Shown: in pieces, positions 54,875 through 63,262 of the stretch
Position numbering within the stretch: position 1 is the stretch's first letter
Layout: each line of letters starts with the position of its first letter
Assembly (NCBI GenBank): GCA_014584295.1
Contig: JACTNC010000050.1
Span: forward strand, 62,001 to 126,000
Direction: 5' to 3'
DNA from: Verrucomicrobiota bacterium
Lineage (GTDB): Bacteria; Verrucomicrobiota; Verrucomicrobiia; Opitutales; Opitutaceae
DNA: 64,000 nucleotides
Translations under genes and position numbers: made by a program
The notes under the pieces: generated by a model
Told to the model about the DNA's origin: nothing
What the model saw: the letters and a program-made list of their open reading frames with translations, nothing else
The model's database searches: none

Positions 54875-56887
54875 TCAGGGAGCACCCGCCTTGGTTGCCG
54901 CCGGTGGGACTGGAAGCGGTCCGGGATCGCGCGGTCCGTAGGTGAGTGCCCAGAGAGCATCCAGCAGGGGTTGTTCCACTTCGAATACAACGCCGCCAAA
55001 GTCGGATGTTCCCGCCAATTGGGTTCCGCCGCCCGTCCTTTCACTGAGGAATATCGTCGATTCCTCGGTCTTTGCGCCAGCCCCGCTGAACGCAAGAGTC
55101 AGGTCCAACCGATAGCTCCAGGGTTTTTCTACACCGTCGAGCAGAACCGTCGGCTGAAACGTGTCCACGACGATGCTCTTGGCGCGCAGGACCCGCAGAT
55201 GCTGGATCAGCGACTCCGCCGCGGTACGCTCTGCATTGGGGAGTGTCGCCAGAACGTCAGTCCATGTCTCCGTTACGCTCAGTTTCTTGGCGAAGATGAC
55301 CGAGCCGTCCAATCTGCTGAGCGACAGCCCGGTGATCGACGCGCCTGCCGGAAGTTCACGCAGGCGCTTTTCTCGGTAGATCCGTGCCTCAACCGGTGTC
55401 TGATTCAGGATGCTGCCATCTACAAGGTAAACGTAGTCCTGTTTGTCCAGGCGCGCATAGTAGAGACCCTGCGTGCCGCTCTCGATTCCGATCTGCAGGA
55501 CAATGAGCCCCGGAACTGCTGCGGATTCGCCCGATGACGGTGTGGCCTTCGCGAGCGAAACCGAGATCTCCCGCAGGGGCCGACTGAAACCCCAGTTCTC
55601 AAGATCGGCAGCGCTCGGTGCGTCGCTCAGGAATTTTTTTGCATCGAGAAACGCGAGTTGCTGGATGAGCCGATCAACGGTGGCCGTGTCCGCTGGAAGC
55701 GTTTGTACTCCGCCACCCGAAGTCAGCGGGCGTACCACCTGCCACGCGCCGGGCGCCTCTCCGCCGGATTCTGCGGGACTTGTGTCGAGCCGTTGGAGCG
55801 TGAGCTCCGGGCGATTGCCTGCGCGCAAGCCAATCGACGTGATCGTTCGGCCGTCAAGATCCAGAATACGCCGCTCCCGCAACTCCTCCTGGGAGTCCCG
55901 AAGCGTCGCGAGTAGCGCCCTTGGTACGGACGTTGTGAAAATCGCCGCCCTGTCCTCGAGTTTCGCATAGGTCAGAACATCGCCTCCGGAGGACGGCGAA
56001 GGCCCGTTGCCTTCTACGGTTACGGCAGCCCCAAGGAGAAGAGTTTCCCGACGGTTGATTCCTTCGAGTGTAACACGAAGCATTGGATTGGCGAGGCCGG
56101 TGCGCGCAAGATCAAGCGTTGCCTGCGGAAGAAACGTGGCTGCGGTGAGTCCGTTGAGCTGGCTGATGGCAAGTTCGGTGCGGTCCTTGCTCGCCCGCGT
56201 GCGAATCGGGGTTTCAAAAAGCCAACGGTTTCCTTCGTGCCGAAGACGGACCCGAAGAGTGCTTGCGGCGGCAACCTGCAGGCTGAGCGAACGAACTTCA
56301 TAGTGGGGGATCGAGAAGAGCTTGTCCCGCCGCAACTGGTCGACGGAGAGTCGCAGGCTGTCCAGGAGCGTCCGCCTCACAACCAGCACGCGATCGCCGT
56401 CAGGCGAGAGGATGTAGAGGCGATTCCCCCCCTTGGTCTCGGCACCCACTTTGAGGACAATCGGTGGGGTCACTGAAGGGCCTGGGGTACCGGTTGCTGT
56501 TCCGGGAGTCAGCGTCAGAATGAGTGAAGGCTTGTCCAAGCCGTAGTCCGCGAGCGTCAGACCGCTCTTCTGCAGATCTTCCCGGCTGAAACTCGCTTCA
56601 CGCTCGAGCAATTGAAGCTCATTGAGGATCGTGCGGATGGCGTGTTCGGCGACTGGCCATTCCATCGGTGCAGTCAGGTACCAACCGTCCGGGCGCAATT
56701 CCATGCGTATCGGCTCTGCATCTCCGATAATTTCAATCTTCTGAATATTCGCCGCCTGAGGTCCGAGCACGAGGCGCCGTGAATGCTCTCGGGTCGCTTC
56801 ACTTATTGAAGGACGAAGAAAATAGAAGATGAACAGAAAGAGCGCAGCATTGAGGAAGATGAGAACCAGCGTGACTTTTGTGCGCAT
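54875..56887 (-). CDS. DUF4340 domain membrane-anchored protein
   Basis: A 670-residue protein with one N-terminal membrane helix (VTLVLIFLNAALFLFIFYFL) and an exported, beta-rich remainder. The repeating DUF4340 layout, with a start such as EIIGDAEPIRMELRPDGWYLTAP and later LPADTATVDRLIQQLAFLDAKKF, matches the family usually encoded next to Gld-type ABC transporters. 15 bases after the GldG-like gene, 79 before the AsmA-like gene. A structural or regulatory subunit of that complex is likely; exact role unknown. Confidence 0.88.
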   Translation of the reverse strand: MRTKVTLVLIFLNAALFLFIFYFLRPSISEATREHSRRLVLGPQAANIQKIEIIGDAEPIRMELRPDGWYLTAPMEWPVAEHAIRTILNELQLLEREASFSREDLQKSGLTLADYGLDKPSLILTLTPGTATGTPGPSVTPPIVLKVGAETKGGNRLYILSPDGDRVLVVRRTLLDSLRLSVDQLRRDKLFSIPHYEVRSLSLQVAAASTLRVRLRHEGNRWLFETPIRTRASKDRTELAISQLNGLTAATFLPQATLDLARTGLANPMLRVTLEGINRRETLLLGAAVTVEGNGPSPSSGGDVLTYAKLEDRAAIFTTSVPRALLATLRDSQEELRERRILDLDGRTITSIGLRAGNRPELTLQRLDTSPAESGGEAPGAWQVVRPLTSGGGVQTLPADTATVDRLIQQLAFLDAKKFLSDAPSAADLENWGFSRPLREISVSLAKATPSSGESAAVPGLIVLQIGIESGTQGLYYARLDKQDYVYLVDGSILNQTPVEARIYREKRLRELPAGASITGLSLSRLDGSVIFAKKLSVTETWTDVLATLPNAERTAAESLIQHLRVLRAKSIVVDTFQPTVLLDGVEKPWSYRLDLTLAFSGAGAKTEESTIFLSERTGGGTQLAGTSDFGGVVFEVEQPLLDALWALTYGPRDPGPLPVPPAATKAGAP

Positions 56888-56901
56888 GGGAGTGAATCAA
56901 G

Positions 56902-58392
56902 CTAACGGCGGCGGGTCCAAAAGACAATCAGGCCCAGCAATGCCGCAGCACCGGGCACGCCAAGCAGGAGACTATAGCGCAGGCGCGAGAGCTCCGTTTG
57001 GGTGAGGGAGAGTTGCAGCCGGGTGATGGGTTGTGCAGGGACATTCAGCTGGGCATCACGATCGACGCACCAGTTGATTGCATTGAGCAGCACGGTCAAA
57101 TTCCCCTGGGATTCGATGCGGTCGTTGGCGATGAAATCGGCGCAGCCAAAAACAACGATGCGTCCGCCTCGCACGCTGAAAGGCAGATTGGACTCCTTGG
57201 GAGGTGCGACCCGTTCTGAGGACGATGCGACCACGATGGGACCCGGCAGGTCGACTCCAGGGTCGTTTCTGGGAGTGATGTTCAACCTATAGCTCCGTTC
57301 TCCCCAGGCACTTGCAGCGGTCTGCACAAGAGGCACCACTTGAAGGCCCGCATCAGGTGTGCGCCCTGGGTCTGGGCGTGCAGGTCGCGCCGTGCCGAAG
57401 CGAACTGGCAGGCCATTGGAATGCAGCGAGGCAGTGATCGGACTATCCTTGTTGAGTCCGCGCATGATCAGGTCTCCTTCCTCGTTCTGGCCGTCGGGGC
57501 CGTCATCGAAGATCCGGACGTCGTCCGCAAGGATGCCCCATTCATCGAGGAGTCGGTCCAATCCATGGTTTGCACCGGGTCCAATCAGGACAATCAAACG
57601 GCCCGCATCGGTCGACATCCATGTTCGGAGCAGATTTACTTCGGGTGCCCCATATCGTGCGATGGGGCCAGGGATGATCACCAGCGCGTCCCGGGGTATC
57701 GTGCGAACTTGCGCGAGGTCCATGCCTTCGAGGTCGAAATTGCGCAGCCGCAGGCTGTCTCTCAGCAAGGAAAGCCCACGAGTCCGTTCAACATCGTCGG
57801 GATGCATTTCACCATGACCCAGGAGAAAAATGATCTTCTTCCGCTCCGGATTGGCGACGCTGAGGATCGCCGCGGTCAACGCCTGCTCTGCCTGGAAGGC
57901 GGTCTTTTTTCGATTTTCAATTTTATAGAGTTCTTCAAGCCCAACCACGCGGCGGCGATCTCCGCTTCTTACAAGAACCGTGTTTGGCCCGACTTCAATC
58001 TGCTCCGCGTCCCGGCGTCGCTGATAGATGTCGAGAAACTTCACCGTGATCCTGCCATCGTAGCCTCTTGATGCATCCAGATTTCCCTCGGTTTGGTAGA
58101 CATACTCCTTAAGAATGCCGGCAAGATCACGGGCAGCCTGAGCAATCTCCTCATTCTCGTCGTCGTCGGAAAGCGTAACAATGATCTCGACGGGTGCCCT
58201 CAGGCTGGTCAGGTAGGAGATGGTTTCGGGCGACAGCGAATGACGGCGAAACTGGGTAAGATCGTAGCGCGTGAAATAATGCGGTGCGATGTAGTTGAGG
58301 CCGGCAAACAAGGTCGTAAAAAGAACTGCCTGTAGGATCAGATTGATGAGGCGGATCCAGCGGGCGGCACGAAAACTTTCGGCTAGACTCAT
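56902..58392 (-). CDS. GldG-like ABC transporter auxiliary protein
   Basis: A 496-residue protein of the uncharacterised ABC-transport family PF09822 (GldG and relatives). It has an N-terminal membrane helix (LINLILQAVLFTTLFAGLNYI), a large periplasmic Rossmann-like domain including HGEMHPDD and LLRTWMSTDAGRLIVLIGPG, and a C-terminal helix (LGVPGAAALLGLIVFWTRRR). In Bacteroidetes gliding motility GldA, GldF and GldG form an ABC complex. Similar sets occur in non-gliding bacteria. It starts 5 bases after the permease stop. Confidence 0.9.
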   Translation of the reverse strand: MSLAESFRAARWIRLINLILQAVLFTTLFAGLNYIAPHYFTRYDLTQFRRHSLSPETISYLTSLRAPVEIIVTLSDDDENEEIAQAARDLAGILKEYVYQTEGNLDASRGYDGRITVKFLDIYQRRRDAEQIEVGPNTVLVRSGDRRRVVGLEELYKIENRKKTAFQAEQALTAAILSVANPERKKIIFLLGHGEMHPDDVERTRGLSLLRDSLRLRNFDLEGMDLAQVRTIPRDALVIIPGPIARYGAPEVNLLRTWMSTDAGRLIVLIGPGANHGLDRLLDEWGILADDVRIFDDGPDGQNEEGDLIMRGLNKDSPITASLHSNGLPVRFGTARPARPDPGRTPDAGLQVVPLVQTAASAWGERSYRLNITPRNDPGVDLPGPIVVASSSERVAPPKESNLPFSVRGGRIVVFGCADFIANDRIESQGNLTVLLNAINWCVDRDAQLNVPAQPITRLQLSLTQTELSRLRYSLLLGVPGAAALLGLIVFWTRRR

Positions 58393-58397
58393 GATGC

Positions 58398-59156
58398 TCA
58401 GCCTTGCAGGAGCTTGGCCTCAACGCCGAGAATGCTGAAGATCAGCGTGAGTATCGTGCCGCTTAGATAAAAGATGACCTGCCGCGTGTCGACGACGCCG
58501 CGACTGAAGTCGTCGAGGTGTTCAAAGACCTGCGCGTAGCCAACGGCCGCCTTGACGGGTCGCATGATCTCAAGGTCGATCACCGCCATCGTTTCAAGGA
58601 AATTGAGCCCCACAATCAGGCCGAACAGCAGGGTGAACGACAGGATGGCGGCAACGGCAACATTGCGGGATAGCGAACTCGCAAACACGCCAATCGCGAC
58701 GAACAACAAACCCGAAATGGCTATGAAAAGATAGCCTCCCACCAACGGACCTGGATCAATGAATCGGTCCCCGGCAAACCGGTACAGAACGTAGAAAAAC
58801 CCCCCGGTGGACGCCCAGAGCGCAAGATAGAGAAGATATGCCGAGCCAAACTTTGCCAGCACGACCTCTGTTGTTGTGACGGGAGTGGTCAACAGGGTTT
58901 CTAGCGTGCCCAGCCTGCGTTCCTCCGCAAAGCACTTCATCGTTAGCAGGGGCACCATGAAAAAGACGGGGATAAAGAAGAAGCGAAAGAAGATCGTCGC
59001 GGGCGACTGTTCCTGGCCCGCGCCTCCATAGCCTTCAAGCATGCCGGTGAAAAAGAAGCCCATCACCGCAAGGAAAAGGACTGCAGCAATGTACGTGCCC
59101 GGATTGACAAGCAACATCCGGGTCTCGTGGTTGAGTATCGTGAAGTAGTGTCGCAT
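58398..59156 (-). CDS. ABC-2 type permease (GldF-like)
   Basis: A 252-residue integral membrane permease with six hydrophobic helices. The N-terminal FTILNHETRMLLVNPGTYIA and the segment FAEERRLGTLETLLTTPVTT are characteristic of ABC-2/GldF permeases. It follows the ATPase gene by 24 bases and is closely followed by the GldG-like gene. Together they would form an exporter-type ABC complex; the substrate is unknown. Confidence 0.92.
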   Translation of the reverse strand: MRHYFTILNHETRMLLVNPGTYIAAVLFLAVMGFFFTGMLEGYGGAGQEQSPATIFFRFFFIPVFFMVPLLTMKCFAEERRLGTLETLLTTPVTTTEVVLAKFGSAYLLYLALWASTGGFFYVLYRFAGDRFIDPGPLVGGYLFIAISGLLFVAIGVFASSLSRNVAVAAILSFTLLFGLIVGLNFLETMAVIDLEIMRPVKAAVGYAQVFEHLDDFSRGVVDTRQVIFYLSGTILTLIFSILGVEAKLLQG

Positions 59157-59180
59157 CGATGGAGGCAGTCGCGGCGGTTC

Positions 59181-60203
59181 TCAGCGCTGGGGCGGTGAAT
59201 CGACAATGTCCCAACTGCGCTTTGTTGCGGCAAGGAAGACATCCTCAAGGCTTGGATGAGAATGGGTAAACGAGCGGAGCCGGATGCCGGGCTGAGCCGC
59301 AAGGACGCGAATGATTGATTCTCCCTGATCCGCTTCCTGCCGGGTTGTCAGGAAAACCTTTCGAAATCCATCGGAAGATTCGGCACGCGAAGCGTCACCC
59401 GAGTGTTCGCCCGGGGAGGATTCAATCTGCAAGGTTGGGTCGATCAGCTTAAGTGAGCCTGCAAGCAAAGCGCTGTCTCCGGCATACTCAACAAGGTAGC
59501 GTGTGCGACCAAGGAACTCGCGGCGAAGCTCGGAAGGAGTGCCTTGGGCAACCAACTGACCGCGGTTGATAATCAGGACACGGTCACATGTCATTTCAAT
59601 CTCGGGCAGGATGTGTGATGAAATGATGACAGTCATGCGTCCTCTCAGACTCGCGATGAGGTCGCGAACGATGAGGATCTGGTGCGGATCAAGCCCGATT
59701 GTTGGCTCATCCATGATGATCACCGGCGGCTCCGCAAGAATCGCCTCGGCAATACCCACGCGCTGCCGGTTGCCCTTGGAGAGCTGTCCGAGGATGCGGT
59801 GGCGCACGCGAGTAAGGTCGCAACGTTCGAGGACTTCATCGAGGCGGGGGCCCAGCCGACTCCTGGGGATTTCCTTCAGTCTTCCACGATAGTAAAGATA
59901 CTCGGAGACCCGCATGTCTTCCGGCAACGGATTGTTCTCGGGCATGTATCCAACGATGCGCTTCACCTCTTCTGCACGGGTTGCAACCGGAATGCCGCAG
60001 ACCCTGACGGTGCCGGAGGTTGCAGGAATATAGCCCGTCAGGATGCGCATGGTTGTCGACTTTCCTGCACCGTTGGGCCCCAGAAAACCGATGATTTCTC
60101 CGCGGTCCACGTTGAAGCTGATCTTGTTTACCGCAGTGATGCCCCGGTAGGTTTTTACCAGGTCGGATACTTCGAAGGCAGGTGCGGAAGGAGTGTCAGT
60201 CAT
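59181..60203 (-). CDS. ABC transporter ATP-binding protein (GldA-like)
   Basis: A 340-residue ATPase. Walker A is GPNGAGKST, the signature is QLSKGNRQRVGIAEA, Walker B is VIIMDEPTIGLDP, and the switch is ISSHIL. The LPEDMRVSEYLYYRGRLKEI segment resembles GldA and the ABC-2 transporter ATPases of this group. The C-terminal ~110 residues form a regulatory extension. ATG 60203 is preferred; a TTG at 60215 would add four residues. First gene of the five-gene envelope block (ATPase, permease, GldG-like, DUF4340, AsmA-like). Confidence 0.93.
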   Translation of the reverse strand: MTDTPSAPAFEVSDLVKTYRGITAVNKISFNVDRGEIIGFLGPNGAGKSTTMRILTGYIPATSGTVRVCGIPVATRAEEVKRIVGYMPENNPLPEDMRVSEYLYYRGRLKEIPRSRLGPRLDEVLERCDLTRVRHRILGQLSKGNRQRVGIAEAILAEPPVIIMDEPTIGLDPHQILIVRDLIASLRGRMTVIISSHILPEIEMTCDRVLIINRGQLVAQGTPSELRREFLGRTRYLVEYAGDSALLAGSLKLIDPTLQIESSPGEHSGDASRAESSDGFRKVFLTTRQEADQGESIIRVLAAQPGIRLRSFTHSHPSLEDVFLAATKRSWDIVDSPPQR

Positions 60204-60215
60204 GGTTTGTGACAA

Positions 60216-60513
60216 TCTTCAATCAGAACCGAGGCAGAGGCGCCATCGCATGGGGGCGCTGACATTGCCATCCGAGTGTAGCCGAGAAAATTTTGGGTCT
60301 CCTTCATCCTCCTTGGAGAGCCCGGTCCTGTGCTTCGGTTTCCCCGGTAGTTCACCATGCTCCCAGAAGCGGAGCGACCGCGAGCGAGTGGTGGACATTT
60401 TTGCAAACCGTATGATGCCATGAAGGGATATTTCCCATCGTTCACTGGCTGGGTAGCCGACGCAAGTCTCGCCTTGCGCGGTGCAATCACCTGAAAATTG
60501 CCCCACGGACCTG
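60216..60513. other. Intergenic region between birA and the ABC block
   Basis: About 300 bases without a supported gene. A hairpin CGCAAG-N6-CTTGCG (60461-60478) lies after the birA stop but without a T-tract. The remainder must contain the promoter of the ABC-AsmA block. I see no known riboswitch consensus, and a 105-codon frame across it looks non-coding. Confidence 0.4.
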
Positions 60514-61509
60514 TCACGCGTTGGTCGGTGGACTCAGCGTGACCTCTCCCGCCCGCAGTCGTTCAATCCCACCTTGGTCAGTCCGCAGGAGTAGTGCTCC
60601 TTCGTCATCTATTCCAGATGCTATTCCACTCAACTGCCTTCCACCGAGCGATGCATGGATACGCTGCCCCCTCAGGATATCATGACGATTCCACATGTCG
60701 GCAAGCACACCGAGAGGGAGGCCTTCGACAAATTTTTCGTAGGCAAGCAATATTCGGCCAATCACCGCTGCGGTGAACTTGTTGACGTCAACCGGTGCGG
60801 CCGCCTGGGCTTCAAGCGATGTCGCAAGCGCCCGAAGAGGCTCCGGCCACCCTCCGGGAGGAGTTCGCAAATTGAGCCCCAATCCAAAGACGAGGTCACG
60901 GATTTCGTCGGCGTCGAGTCGCGCCTCGGTAAGCATGCCACCAGCTTTGAGTCCTCCAAAATAGATGTCGTTTGGCCACTTCAATCCCGGCGAAATGCGG
61001 CAAAAATTGGCGATCAGTTCGCAGAGGTTTGCCCCCATCCAGAGTGTGAATGTTGGCATCCGGTGGGTTGCCACCTTCGGTCGGAACGCGAAAGATAGGT
61101 ACAGGTTTCCGTTTGGCTCGGACAGCCATTGACGCCCGAGACGCCCGCGTCCCTGAGTCTGCTCACGGGCGATGATGACAAACGGCGCCGACCTGCCGCC
61201 TGCAAGTTCCCTCGCGGCTTCGTCATTGGTTGAATCGACCGAATCGAGGACGGTCAGCGTTAGCGTCCGGTTGCGAAGCGGAAGGTAGGCGCGCACGAGT
61301 GCGGCATCGAGGCGGTCCGGCTTGGAGATGAGCCGATACCCTCTCGCACGCACCGCTTCGAAAATGTAGCCCTGCGCGCGCAGGTTTTCCATGTGCTGCC
61401 AGATCGCCACCCGGCTGATGCCGAGCTTCTTTGCGAGCGCCGATCCAGAGATGTAGTCACCCTCGAACATCAGCAATTCGCGGAGAATATAGGATTCAAG
61501 GGAGTCCAT
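60514..61509 (-). CDS. birA: Biotin operon repressor / biotin-[acetyl-CoA carboxylase] ligase BirA
   Basis: A 331-residue bifunctional biotin ligase. The N-terminal winged helix (residues 1-60, SGSALAKKLGISRVAIWQHMENL) implies DNA binding. The catalytic domain has STNDEA, GRGRLGRQW (biotinyl-AMP loop) and KWPNDIY, and the C-terminal SH3-like domain ends with GGIERLRAGEVTL. Biotinylates the acetyl-CoA carboxylase carrier protein, and with the HTH may repress biotin genes. It starts 3 bases after the nadC stop, so the two are co-transcribed. Confidence 0.95.
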   Translation of the reverse strand: MDSLESYILRELLMFEGDYISGSALAKKLGISRVAIWQHMENLRAQGYIFEAVRARGYRLISKPDRLDAALVRAYLPLRNRTLTLTVLDSVDSTNDEAARELAGGRSAPFVIIAREQTQGRGRLGRQWLSEPNGNLYLSFAFRPKVATHRMPTFTLWMGANLCELIANFCRISPGLKWPNDIYFGGLKAGGMLTEARLDADEIRDLVFGLGLNLRTPPGGWPEPLRALATSLEAQAAAPVDVNKFTAAVIGRILLAYEKFVEGLPLGVLADMWNRHDILRGQRIHASLGGRQLSGIASGIDDEGALLLRTDQGGIERLRAGEVTLSPPTNA

Positions 61510-61512
61510 TGC

Positions 61513-62469
61513 TTATGTCTTCCAATCGAGTCCGATGTCCGTCCAGGCGCTGCGGTGGACCAGTGCACCGGTGGAAACGAAATCAAGTCCGAGACCCGCG
61601 AGCCGTGGGAGGGCCTTGAGCGTGATGCCACCGCTTGCTTCGGTAAACGTGCGACCGCGGATGAGCCTGAGGGCCATCTTCAGGCGGGGGAGGTTGAAAT
61701 TATCAAGTAGGATCACATCCGCACCTGCATCAATAACAGCCGGTATCTGCTCCAGCGTATCGACCTCCACTTCAACCGGCAGTTCCGGCGCATTGTTTTT
61801 CGCTCTGCTTACGGCTGCCGCAAGCTGACGGCCGGGCAAATCCTTCGCGCCAAGGGATTCACTTCCGGTTCGGAACCCGAGCAGAGCGAGGTGATTGTCC
61901 TTGAGCATGACCCGATCAAAGAGCCCCAAGCGATGGTTCCAGCCGCCGCCACAGGCGACGGCATACTTTTCAAGCATGCGAAACGCAGGCGTCGTCTTGC
62001 GGGTATCAAGCAGCCGCGTGCGGCCCGATCCCAGCGCCTCAGCATAGCGCCGAGTCTGAGTGGCGACCCCGGAAAGCCGCTGGAGAAAGTTCAGCACGGT
62101 TCGTTCCGCTGAAAGCAGGATCCTCGGATCTCCTGCGAGCGTTGCCAGGACCTGCCTTGGCAAAACGACAGCACCATCCTTCACCCGTAATTGCACGGTG
62201 GCACGTCCTCCGTACGCGGAAAGGATGAGAGGCACCAAGGGCAGGCCGCAGGCGATCATCTCCTGACGTGCCACAATATCCGCGGCCGCAGCGGGGGGAT
62301 TTCCACCGATGCTCGCGGTCGACGCATCGCCCTGCCTTGAGGGAGGTTGACGCAACCCGAGTCCGTTCAGGTCCTCATCGCGGGCAATTTCAACGAGTCT
62401 GCGCAGATAGGCCTTGTCGAGCTCTTCCCAGCTCAGGCGTCGGACCAAGTGCTCAATAACTGCAGGCAT
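61513..62469 (-). CDS. nadC: Nicotinate-nucleotide pyrophosphorylase NadC
   Basis: A 318-residue quinolinate phosphoribosyltransferase of NAD biosynthesis. The C-terminal barrel has the hallmark DTRKTTPAFRMLEKYAV, GGWNHRLGLFDRVMLKDNH and EVEVDTLEQ segments, and ASGGITL near the end. A Ser/Ala-rich insertion (about 42-62) is longer than usual. Starts with ATG 62469 and overlaps nothing; birA follows by 3 bases. No nadA or nadB gene is in the window. Confidence 0.95.
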   Translation of the reverse strand: MPAVIEHLVRRLSWEELDKAYLRRLVEIARDEDLNGLGLRQPPSRQGDASTASIGGNPPAAAADIVARQEMIACGLPLVPLILSAYGGRATVQLRVKDGAVVLPRQVLATLAGDPRILLSAERTVLNFLQRLSGVATQTRRYAEALGSGRTRLLDTRKTTPAFRMLEKYAVACGGGWNHRLGLFDRVMLKDNHLALLGFRTGSESLGAKDLPGRQLAAAVSRAKNNAPELPVEVEVDTLEQIPAVIDAGADVILLDNFNLPRLKMALRLIRGRTFTEASGGITLKALPRLAGLGLDFVSTGALVHRSAWTDIGLDWKT

Positions 62470-62582
62470 TCAGGAAGACCAATACCGCCGGCATGTTTTT
62501 TCAAGCCACTCTCTCGCAAACGCACACCTGCATGCGCCGCTTGCGCACATCACCCAGGACTCTTTGCTTTTGCTCAGGTCCC

Positions 62583-62879
62583 ATGAACAGCGAAGACTTG
62601 AAGCGCATACCTACCATCGACCACCTGAGCCTGCCCCTCCAGGCGCTCTGGCATGATGCTGCAGGCAATTGGACGCGGGCACATGAACTGTGCCAATCTG
62701 CGGGAAGCCGCGAGGGTGACTGGGTTCACGCCTACCTGCACCGGAAGGAAGGCGACATCTCCAATGCCCGTTATTGGTATTCCCGGTCCGGCCGCCCGTC
62801 CCCATTGCCCGACACATCTTTGTCTGAAGAATGGGCTGCCATCGCGGAGACCTTGCTTGAGGCCGACCAGGCTGAATGA
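62583..62879 (+). CDS. Conserved small protein with TPR-like core
   Basis: A 98-residue soluble protein from ATG 62583. The core WVHAYLHRKEGDISNARYWYSRSGRP is a recognisable conserved block of a widespread family of unknown function, and the helix pairs before and after it fit a small TPR/SEL1-like fold. It is divergent from nadC (113 bases). Confidence 0.7.
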   Translation: MNSEDLKRIPTIDHLSLPLQALWHDAAGNWTRAHELCQSAGSREGDWVHAYLHRKEGDISNARYWYSRSGRPSPLPDTSLSEEWAAIAETLLEADQAE

Positions 62880-63262
62880 GTTGAAGCAAGAGTGGCCATC
62901 GCCGGGAACATACATTTCATGCGCAGTACGAACAGCGGGCAATGGCGGACATTGACGGCCCAACTACCCGCGGGCAGGGTGGTGGTGTGAGCGACTCGAC
63001 GCGTACCTTCCCATCAGCGCCCTTATTGCGCTGGTTGTCGACCCATACAGGGTTTCCCGCGCGAAGGCTTCCGCCGTCAACGGAGGTACTGATTTTCCTT
63101 GCGTATGCGGCAGCCGGCGAATCCGCGCGACTCGATTCAACTCCTTCAAGTTTTGGCTTCCAGCGTCGCGAGGGAAACAAGGAAGCGGCCATGCGTGCGC
63201 ACGCGTTGCGCCGTTCACGTGTGCATTTCAAATGTGACAATAGCGCAAAGGTGTGACGCACG
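62880..63262. other. Region before the carboxypeptidase gene without a clear gene
   Basis: 383 bases with open but unconvincing frames on both strands (62942-63256 plus; 62964-63218 minus). Neither shows a known domain. AAAGGTG near 63247 may be the ribosome-binding site of the next gene. It may hold a decayed gene; I see no RNA gene. Confidence 0.35.

Noticed and set aside
60200-60517. 105-codon minus-strand frame between birA and the ABC ATPase
   Set aside because: No domain, odd composition, and it overlaps the end of birA and the start of the ATPase gene.
63060-63140. tRNA-like CTCGATTCAACTCC segment
   Set aside because: No matching acceptor, D or anticodon arms could be folded around it.
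62942-63256. 104-codon plus-strand frame just before the carboxypeptidase gene
   Set aside because: No domain and a competing frame on the other strand; kept only as an unassigned region.
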